NCBI GenBank assembly: GCA_009699025.1
Contig: WLOZ01000049.1
Span: 1-9,138 of the forward strand
DNA from: Actinomycetota bacterium
GTDB taxonomy: Bacteria; Actinomycetota; Actinomycetes; S36-B12; CAIYMF01
Length of the DNA stretch: 9,138 nt
Direction: 5' to 3'
Each line of letters starts with the position of its first letter. The stretch's first letter is position 1. Shown piece after piece: positions 1 through 5,423 of this stretch. The notes below the pieces were generated by a model that saw only the letters and a program-made list of their open reading frames with translations, was not told the origin of the DNA and did no database searches. The translations under genes were made by a program, and so were the position numbers.

Positions 1-2060
1 CCGATCACTGCCGGACACGTCGTGCCAGCGCACAGCGCGTCGGTGAGGTCAATCGCCGAGGCCCCCTCGATGCCCTTCACAAGATCGATGTCGAAGCTGG
101 TAGGCGACAGCGTGTCGGTCGAGAGGTCACACGCACCGGGATCGTCGAGATGCTGCGAGACACACTTGGCCATGTCGGTTCCGGGCCACGGGGTGTCTCG
201 TAGCACCACCACAGGGACTCCGGCCTTCGACAGCCTCATTAGCGTGCGCTTCCAGCCCGCGCGCCACTCCTGCTGCGCCGCGGCGCCCGACACTCGCTCG
301 CCGCTCGACCGGCTCACCAGCGAATCGGTCTGGGTACTGGTGGCTAGCACGAGGCTGGGCTTATCGGACCCGGTGGAATCGGTGAGGTCCGCGAGCAGCG
401 CGGCGCGGTAGTCGTCGCACTCGGTGTAAGGACGCTCCTGCGCCCTGAGGTAGAGCGTCACGTCGGGCGCAGTGCACCCACTCTTGCTGCGCACCAGCAC
501 CTTCCACTTGTTCTTCTTCCCCGCGGCGTCGAGCGCCGGGAACCACTGAGCCGCGTGGGAGTCGCCCAGCAGAACCACGGTGGTGTTCGATGTCGTGTCG
601 CCGAAGGCGCACGTTTCCCATGTGGTGGCGGGTATCGGCGCGTGGCATCCGTCGCTGTAGATCGAGGGAAGATCGCCGCGTGCCTTGAGCGGAGCAGGAG
701 TGATCGCGTCGCCCGTCTTTGCGGGAGCAAGTGCAGGAGTGCCTGCCGGCGGTGTCGGCGCGGGCGACTGCCCCGCTGCTCCGCCTCCGGTGGGTGTGCG
801 CACAGTGTCGTTCTCCGATGCCGACGTCGCGGGAGTGTTCGAGGCGAACGCGCCACCGCCCTGGGCCAGCCATAGGCCCACACCAGCGGCAACGCCCACC
901 AGCGAGAGTGCGGCCCCCAGCAGCAGCGATCGCTTGGGTGACTCCACGAGAACGCGTGCGTGGTGAATCGGCCGCTCAACGAATCGAAAGGCCAGCGCCG
1001 CTGGCACGAGCGCCAGCACCACGAGCAACGTTCGTGCGAGCACGCTCTGCGGGCCGAGCCATGCGGCGACCAGCACCAGCATCGGCCAATGCCAGAGGTA
1101 CCACGAGTACGACAGCCGGCCAATCGAACGCATTGGCCATGAGCCCAACACCTCGTCGGTGGGCACCGACGAGTCGTCTGGGCGGCGGGTGCCCGCGACC
1201 AGCAGCAGCGCCGACCCCAGCACCGGCCACACTGCAGCAGTTCCGGGGTAGGGCACCTCAGACGTGAGACGCACAGCCGTCGCGAGCAGTACCACCACAC
1301 CAAGAATTCCAAGCACCGCACGCAGTTGTCGCGGCATGGCCCACCCCGCCGCTGCGCCAATCGCGATCAGCCCGCCCACGGCGAACTCCCACGCGCGGGT
1401 GGGGGTGCCAAAGAAGGCCCACGGCTCCGACGTGGAGGTCAGCCGCAGCGACAGCACGAACGACAGCACGCCCAACACCGCCAGCACCACAGCGAGGCTT
1501 GGCAGCAGCTTCGTGCGCAGCGCCACGCGCGACACGATCAGCACGGCGACGACCAGCACGAGTAGCGGCCACACGAGGTAGAACTGCTCCTCCACGCCCA
1601 GCGACCAGAAGTGCAGTACCGGGCTCTCCGCGCGGCCCGCGCCCAGATAGTCGGTGGCCTGCGCGGCGAACCTGATATTGGAGACGTACAGACTCGCGGC
1701 GATGATGTCGCCGCCGACAAGCTCGTGGTCGATGGCCGGAATCACGAGCCACGAGATCACCGCGACGACCACCAGAACGAGCACCGCGGCGGGCAAGAGT
1801 CTGCGCGCTCGACGCGCCCAGAAAGAGGCCAGTGCGACCCGCCCGGTGGTGCGGGCCTCGGCCACCAGCAGTCCGGTGATGAGGAAGCCCGAGATCACAA
1901 AGAAGACATCGACACCGATGAAGCCACCGGGCACGAACGGCAGTCCGGCGTGATAACCCACCACCAGCAGAATCGCGATCGCGCGCAGACCCTCAACATC
2001 GGGCCGGAATCGCAGCCCGCCTGATCGGTGGGCTGTGTGAGGGCTGGCGAGTTCAGTCAA
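1..2060 (-). CDS. Membrane acyltransferase (acyltransferase-3 family) with C-terminal SGNH domain, 3' end outside window
   Basis: This reading frame is open from its start to the window edge; about 686 residues are visible. The family (OafA/YrhL type) moves acyl groups across the membrane onto cell-surface sugars. Near the N-terminus is [19 protein letters not shown], with the family's catalytic-type His at about residue 37, then [17 protein letters not shown]. The motif [17 protein letters not shown] and a series of about ten hydrophobic helices follow, ending near residue 400. A Pro/Ala/Thr-rich linker leads to an extracytoplasmic SGNH esterase-like domain with GDSHAAQW (Ser at about residue 501). 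The visible end, CPAVI, is where this family has roughly 30-40 residues left, including the DxxH motif, so those lie outside. The start is uncertain. TTG at 2060 overlaps the host dcd stop and places the protein directly after dcd; an in-frame ATG at 2132 lies inside dcd. Neither has a good ribosome-binding site. The acyl group and acceptor cannot be told from sequence. It is a host gene and was probably co-transcribed with dcd before the insertion. Confidence 0.9.
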   Translation of the reverse strand, partial: MTELASPHTAHRSGGLRFRPDVEGLRAIAILLVVGYHAGLPFVPGGFIGVDVFFVISGFLITGLLVAEARTTGRVALASFWARRARRLLPAAVLVLVVVAVISWLVIPAIDHELVGGDIIAASLYVSNIRFAAQATDYLGAGRAESPVLHFWSLGVEEQFYLVWPLLVLVVAVLIVSRVALRTKLLPSLAVVLAVLGVLSFVLSLRLTSTSEPWAFFGTPTRAWEFAVGGLIAIGAAAGWAMPRQLRAVLGILGVVVLLATAVRLTSEVPYPGTAAVWPVLGSALLLVAGTRRPDDSSVPTDEVLGSWPMRSIGRLSYSWYLWHWPMLVLVAAWLGPQSVLARTLLVVLALVPAALAFRFVERPIHHARVLVESPKRSLLLGAALSLVGVAAGVGLWLAQGGGAFASNTPATSASENDTVRTPTGGGAAGQSPAPTPPAGTPALAPAKTGDAITPAPLKARGDLPSIYSDGCHAPIPATTWETCAFGDTTSNTTVVLLGDSHAAQWFPALDAAGKKNKWKVLVRSKSGCTAPDVTLYLRAQERPYTECDDYRAALLADLTDSTGSDKPSLVLATSTQTDSLVSRSSGERVSGAAAQQEWRAGWKRTLMRLSKAGVPVVVLRDTPWPGTDMAKCVSQHLDDPGACDLSTDTLSPTSFDIDLVKGIEGASAIDLTDALCAGTTCPAVI

Positions 2061-2282
2061 CCGGCGTGATGTGGAAGTTGAGGTACGACTTGCTGGGCGT
2101 GGGGCCGCGCTGACCCTGGTACCGCGAGCCATAAACGCTCGACCCGTACGGGTGCTCAGCCGGCGATGACAACCGGAACAGGCACAGCTGGCCGATCTTC
2201 ATGCCGGGCCACAGCATGATGGGCAGCGTGGCCACGTTCGACAGTTCGAGGGTGACGTGGCCCGAGAACCCGGGGTCGATGA
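2053..2282 (-). pseudogene. dcd: Host dCTP deaminase gene, 3' fragment cut off by the element
   Basis: From the junction this encodes [19 protein letters not shown], then [10 protein letters not shown], then [14 protein letters not shown], and ends PVD at a TGA at 2053. This is the C-terminal 74 residues of a Dcd of actinobacterial type, including the catalytic-type Glu in TLE and the Gly-rich tail that closes over the nucleotide. The N-terminal part is missing here and is found beyond the element at the right end of the window. Reading backwards from the junction, the frame stays open into the element, antisense to its cargo dcd, but has no Dcd similarity there and no convincing start, so a working product is unlikely. 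About 69 missing + 49 + 74 residues gives about 192, matching the usual Dcd length of about 190. Confidence 0.95.
2277..2282. repeat. Left attachment-site core, direct repeat CGATGA
   Basis: CGATGA here is repeated exactly at 8990-8995. To the left the sequence continues as host dcd (GACCCCGGG on the minus strand). To the right it is element DNA (TTGTCTGAAG). It marks the strand-exchange core or the limits of staggered joining. The 6-bp size is compatible with Tn554-type recombination, but the exact crossover point within the repeat cannot be fixed. Confidence 0.85.
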
Positions 2283-2309
2283 TTGTCTGAAGTGCTGAGT
2301 CCCTACACT
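2283..2309 (+). promoter_or_regulatory. Possible promoter for the cargo dcd
   Basis: TTGTCT at 2283-2288 and TACACT at 2304-2309 each match 4 of 6 bases of the sigma-70 consensus, but the spacer is only 15 bp. It would start transcription just inside the element, making dcd expression independent of the insertion site, with a leader of about 80 nt. A TATAC stretch near 2326 is an alternative -10. This is a weak call. Confidence 0.25.
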
Positions 2310-2338
2310 GGCTCTGACCTGCCGATATACGTGGTGGA

Positions 2339-2351
2339 CATGTCAGAACGG
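2339..2351 (+). repeat. Subterminal inverted repeat, left copy
   Basis: CATGTCAGAACGG reads the same as the complement of 8948-8960 except for two central bases (AA against TT), so 11 of 13 match. It lies about 57 bp from the left end, against about 36 bp from the right end for its partner. It overlaps the palindrome GACATGTC at 2337-2344. It could be a recombinase or accessory-protein binding site. Confidence 0.4.
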
Positions 2352-2392
2352 CTAGTCTTCGACCACTCCTTCGACAGGGCAGGCGGGTAGGC

Positions 2393-2959
2393 GTGATCCT
2401 CAGCGACGGCACCATCAGGCGGCTTCTTGCCAGCGGTGACATCAAGATTGACCCCCTAGAGGACAGCCAGATCCAACCGGCGAGCGTCGACCTGCGCCTG
2501 GGCACGTCGTTCCGCCTGTTGGTGAACCACACTGCGACGTGTATCGACCCGTTTGATGCTGCACCGGACCTCACGCGCGAGATCGTCGTGCCGGACGGGG
2601 ATCCTTTCATCCTTCACCCTGGTGAGTTCGTGCTGGGGACGACTGTGGAGACGTTGAGCCTGCCGGACAACTTGGTTGCTCGCGTGGATGGCAAGTCGAG
2701 CCTGGGGCGCTGGGGGCTGCTGATTCACGCGACGGCGGGCTTTGTAGACAGCGGCTTCACCGGTGAGGTGACGTTGGAGTTGTCGAACGTGGCGACGCTG
2801 CCGGTGAAACTGTGGCCGGGGATGAAGATCGGCCAGGTGTCGTTCATGGAGTTGGATGCGCCGTCGCTTCGCCCGTATGGGCATCCGGAACTGGGCTCCA
2901 AGTACCAGGGTCAGCGTGGCGCGACCGCGTCGGAGTACCGCCGGAACAAGCAGTCCTAG
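2393..2959 (+). CDS. dcd: Element-borne dCTP deaminase, intact replacement copy
   Basis: This 188-residue, full-length Dcd converts dCTP to dUTP (or to dUMP if bifunctional) to feed thymidylate synthesis in the cytoplasm. Start GTG at 2393 gives [12 protein letters not shown], matching the family N-terminus. [10 protein letters not shown] is at about 75-84 and GKSSLGRWG at 100-108, with Ser102 and Arg106 equivalent to E. coli Ser111 and Arg115. HATAGF is at 112-117, and TLELSN contains Glu129, equivalent to the catalytic Glu138 at identical spacing. WPGMKIGQ is at 141-148, and the tail KYQGQRG is at 170-176. The HxTAG form resembles actinobacterial bifunctional deaminase-dUTPases rather than the E. 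coli VTAH form. Two oddities: the near-invariant Pro of DPG is Ser120 (DSG), exactly where the host gene is interrupted, and the tail reads GATAS where most have GPTPS. It is clearly diverged from the host gene and faces the opposite way, so it is not a duplication made by the insertion. Its likely role is to replace the disrupted gene. Confidence 0.93.
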   Translation: MILSDGTIRRLLASGDIKIDPLEDSQIQPASVDLRLGTSFRLLVNHTATCIDPFDAAPDLTREIVVPDGDPFILHPGEFVLGTTVETLSLPDNLVARVDGKSSLGRWGLLIHATAGFVDSGFTGEVTLELSNVATLPVKLWPGMKIGQVSFMELDAPSLRPYGHPELGSKYQGQRGATASEYRRNKQS

Positions 2960-2977
2960 ACAACCCTGGGTTCCAAG

Positions 2978-3016
2978 ACAGCAGTGCCCTTGCCATCAAG
3001 GCAAGGGCACTGCTGT
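2978..3016. terminator. Perfect 17-bp hairpin between convergent genes, likely bidirectional terminator
   Basis: Arms at 2978-2994 and 3000-3016 pair perfectly (ACAGCAGTGCCCTTGCC and its complement) around a 5-nt loop. It starts 18 bp after the dcd stop and lies 40 bp beyond the stop of the membrane regulator gene on the other strand. There is no long U tract (only GTTCT), as is common in actinobacteria. The position between convergent genes supports a shared terminator. Confidence 0.8.
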
Positions 3017-3055
3017 GTTCTCCGGTGAGGTCTTGCACCAGTGGAGGGGTGGCCG

Positions 3056-4177
3056 TCAGGGGGTGGCGCTGCTGTCAGGCACGAGTGCTGATGAGGTCAC
3101 CTTCGTTGAGGCAACCACGGTCCCGGCGGGGAGACCGCTGTAGTTGCCGCCGGACCACTCAGTGGCGCTGGCCGGGTCGGTGATGGTGGAGGTCCGCTCC
3201 CACACGCCCGGAGCGGCGGCCACGACGACCAGGTCCTCGCGGATTCCGCTTGCCTCGCGGGACAGTCGCAGGGCCGGGTGTCCAGCGACGGTGAACCGCT
3301 CGGTAACGATCCAGGGCTGAGGCAGCAGCCCGACCGCTTCGATGGCGGCTGAACGCTGCTCCTGGGGGAGCCACGGGATGCTCAGCACGGAGATGAGGGC
3401 GCTGGCGACGTCATCGGGCGTGCTGATGGCTCCGTTGTCGGCGATGAGGCGGTCGAGCAACGCCGAGGGCTCGGTGGGGAGCGAAGCCGCGTACTCAGGT
3501 GTGGGGTTGGCGAGGCTGCCTCCGCGCTCGCACGGGTTGCTGGGCTCTCCGTTCGCGGGCGTCTCCCACAACTGGGCGCCGGACCAGGTGCGGGTGCCTC
3601 CGTCGGCGGCTGTCTTGTCATCGGGGCCGACGATCGGCCTCTGTGCCCACGCCCTCCACGTTGCTTCGTCCTGCGGGCTGAGGAACTTGTAGGGCTGCCA
3701 GGTCTCGATCACTCGGTCGTCGCACGTAACTCCCCGCCACTGCTGGATCGTGCGCTCGTCCCAGTACCGGGCCGGGGCGGTGTCGGGGTTGTCGAACATC
3801 GTGGTCAGGTTGACCTGCTGCTCGCTCCAGTACGCGTACCGCTCGTCGATGGGGGCCGATGTGACCTTGGCTGCGAGAACGTCGAGGTCAGCGGCTGCCG
3901 CGTTCGGAACCCAGACACCGAGTGCTGTCTGGTTGCTGCCTGTCCCGTTGGGGACGTGGGGGGAGATCACGGGGATCGCCAGCATGGCGACGGCAGCGGC
4001 ACTGGCGACCAGTGCAAGGCGCACTACCCGGTTGCGCTTGGTGCTCCGGTGGCCCGCCAGGCTGGTCACCGCAGTGCGCGTGATCGCGTCGAAGTCGAGT
4101 TCGGGCAGCGTCGCGTCGGCGACCGGATCTGCTGCCCGAAGCCGGGTGATGAGGTCAGAGTCAGTAGTCATGGTCAT
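3056..4177 (-). CDS. Single-pass membrane protein, probable sigma-factor partner (CU044_5270-like)
   Basis: This 373-residue protein has a short cytoplasmic N-terminal part (about 1-50, with DLITRLRAADPVADATLPELD), a basic stretch, one hydrophobic helix at about 51-73, and an extracytoplasmic domain of about 300 residues. The outer domain has three Cys and many Trp, with no enzyme motif I recognise. This layout, translated directly after an ECF sigma factor with an ATGA overlap, is that of the CU044_5270-type proteins found beside sigma factors in actinobacteria. By analogy it may be an anti-sigma factor or a sensor that holds the sigma factor at the membrane. It lacks the HxxxCxxC zinc motif of ZAS anti-sigma factors. 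The coupling to the sigma gene is seen in the sequence; the regulatory role is inferred. Confidence 0.7.
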   Translation of the reverse strand: MTMTTDSDLITRLRAADPVADATLPELDFDAITRTAVTSLAGHRSTKRNRVVRLALVASAAAVAMLAIPVISPHVPNGTGSNQTALGVWVPNAAAADLDVLAAKVTSAPIDERYAYWSEQQVNLTTMFDNPDTAPARYWDERTIQQWRGVTCDDRVIETWQPYKFLSPQDEATWRAWAQRPIVGPDDKTAADGGTRTWSGAQLWETPANGEPSNPCERGGSLANPTPEYAASLPTEPSALLDRLIADNGAISTPDDVASALISVLSIPWLPQEQRSAAIEAVGLLPQPWIVTERFTVAGHPALRLSREASGIREDLVVVAAAPGVWERTSTITDPASATEWSGGNYSGLPAGTVVASTKVTSSALVPDSSATP

Positions 4178-4764
4178 GTCTCCATCGCGAGGTCTGTGAG
4201 AGGGGATCCGCCGTGATCCCGTGAAAGCGTGTGGTGACGCACTGGTTCGCTGGGGTCGGCGAGCGCCGAAGCAAGTCGCTCTCGGAGCCGCTTCCAGCGT
4301 GCCCTTGCTGCGTCTGGCTTGATGCCGAGGACCTGCGCGGCTTGGGCGATGGTCAAGTCATCCCATGCGACAAGGATCGCGAGTTCGCGGTCCCGCTCGC
4401 TTAGTTGTGCGAGTGCAACACGGACGGCGATAGCGTCGGTGACGCTGTCCGCTGGGTCGGCTGAGGTCAACGCAGTGAGGGTTCGGTCTCGCGCGTGCCG
4501 ACCTTCTCGGCCCGCCCGTCGGTCCTGGCCGCGCCGGTTGTCAGCCATCACGTTCTTGGCGGTCACGAGAAGCCAGGGCAGCGGGTCCGGGCCGACAGCA
4601 TCCAGCCGACGCCAGGCGGTCATGAACACCACGCTGGCGATGTCCTCAGCGGTGGCGAGGTCGCCGGGAGGTTGAGTGCGTCGGGCGACGTAGGCGATCA
4701 CGGCGCGCTGGTGCGCGACGAACAGGTGCTGGAACCGTGCTTCTCGCTCGTCCTGTGGCTGCAT
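4174..4764 (-). CDS. ECF-like RNA polymerase sigma factor
   Basis: This 196-residue protein has two sigma domains and no sigma-1.1 or sigma-3. Region 2 spans about 10-79: FQHLFVAHQRAVIAYVARR, then AEDIASVVFMTAWRRLD (region 2.2), then WLLVTAKNVMADNRR (2.3/2.4). A basic linker follows. Region 4 is at about 115-165: LAQLSERDRELAILVAWDDL, then the helix-turn-helix IAQAAQVLGIKPDAARARWKRLRERL. The frame is open further upstream to an ATG at 4863, but the ATG at 4764 has a strong GAAGGGGG ribosome-binding site and gives the usual ECF length, so it is preferred. The gene overlaps the next one by ATGA (4174-4177). It follows the recombinase genes on the same strand, separated from tnpC by about 150 bp, so it may have its own promoter. 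It probably directs RNA polymerase to a small regulon including its own operon; no target promoter can be shown. Confidence 0.85.
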   Translation of the reverse strand: MQPQDEREARFQHLFVAHQRAVIAYVARRTQPPGDLATAEDIASVVFMTAWRRLDAVGPDPLPWLLVTAKNVMADNRRGQDRRAGREGRHARDRTLTALTSADPADSVTDAIAVRVALAQLSERDRELAILVAWDDLTIAQAAQVLGIKPDAARARWKRLRERLASALADPSEPVRHHTLSRDHGGSPLTDLAMET

Positions 4765-4769
4765 GCGCA

Positions 4770-4777
4770 CCCCCTTC
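4770..4777 (-). promoter_or_regulatory. Ribosome-binding site deciding the sigma factor start
   Basis: GAAGGGGG lies 5 nt before the ATG at 4764. No comparable site precedes the in-frame ATG at 4863, so the 34 codons between are probably untranslated. Confidence 0.65.
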
Positions 4778-4913
4778 ACCCTTGTATGGCCGCCGCCACG
4801 GAGAACGTGACACGCGTCCGACTTCACGCGTATCGGCGCTAATCGCATGACGTACGACTCCATGGTGTTGCCCGTGTGACGCGTTGACGGCTCGGGACAA
4901 GGTCATGGAGGGG

Positions 4914-5423
4914 TTAGAACGCCTCACCCAGTCGGTCGGCGATGGCCTGGCGAGCGGCCGCTAGTTCGGTTCGGAGGCGCGCGTTGTCGGCCTTGAGGCG
5001 GTCGATCTCTGCGTTGGCGTTGCGGAGCCGAGCATCTGCGGATGCGGCTGTGGCGCGCGTTGCGCCGGTGGCGCTGCGGCCGTGCCCGGTGCACCGCTGA
5101 TCGCGCAGTTGAGCGACGCTGACGAACAGGTCCCGGTGGGCGTAGACGGTCTCACGGCTGCAGCGTGCCTCTCGCGCGACGGCAGAGACGTTCACTGGTT
5201 CTCCGGCCGCTGAGAGCCGCTCGATGGCCGCTGTGATGCGATCACGCGCACCGCTGGTTCGTCGTTGGGCGGCTTCGACCATCCCAGCGTGCCGGCCGCG
5301 GGCGGCCGGGACAGGCGCGGGTATCGGCGTGACGTTGCCGTCGTCGTGTGTCGCTTCCGGTTCGGTGGGCGCGACGCTAACGAGGGTGACGGCCCGATGA
5401 CCGCGTTCAGCCTTCGTGGGCAC
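4914..5423 (-). CDS. Small HTH and coiled-coil accessory protein, TnpC-like (DUF6262 type)
   Basis: This 169-residue protein starts at GTG 5423 behind a good ribosome-binding site. The N-terminal 55 residues are Pro/Ala-rich and poorly structured. Residues 60-105 (RDRITAAIERL, then VNVSAVAREARCSRETVYAHRDLF) form a helix-turn-helix of the type that opens DUF6262/TnpC accessory proteins. Residues 130-165 (LRNANAEIDRLKADNARLRTELAAARQAI) are a clear coiled coil with a leucine heptad, suggesting a dimer. In Tn554, TnpC is a small non-catalytic protein that affects transposition efficiency and orientation; a similar role is inferred here. The gene follows tnpB, and the expected tnpB C-terminus would overlap its start by 17 nt. 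The frame continues open upstream, but that part is only a shadow of tnpB. Confidence 0.8.
   Translation of the reverse strand: MPTKAERGHRAVTLVSVAPTEPEATHDDGNVTPIPAPVPAARGRHAGMVEAAQRRTSGARDRITAAIERLSAAGEPVNVSAVAREARCSRETVYAHRDLFVSVAQLRDQRCTGHGRSATGATRATAASADARLRNANAEIDRLKADNARLRTELAAARQAIADRLGEAF

Noticed and set aside
2053..2610. A minus-strand open frame running from inside the element into the dcd 3' fragment (185 codons), a possible fusion protein
   Set aside because: Its first 110 residues are antisense to the cargo dcd and have no Dcd-like character; there is no ribosome-binding site at the ATG. Only the last 74 codons are real, as a gene remnant.
4849..4872. GGCAAC and CGTC on the minus strand upstream of the sigma gene, a possible autoregulated ECF promoter
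   Set aside because: The spacer is 14 bp, shorter than the usual 16-17, and the -35 match is imperfect, so it cannot be told from chance.
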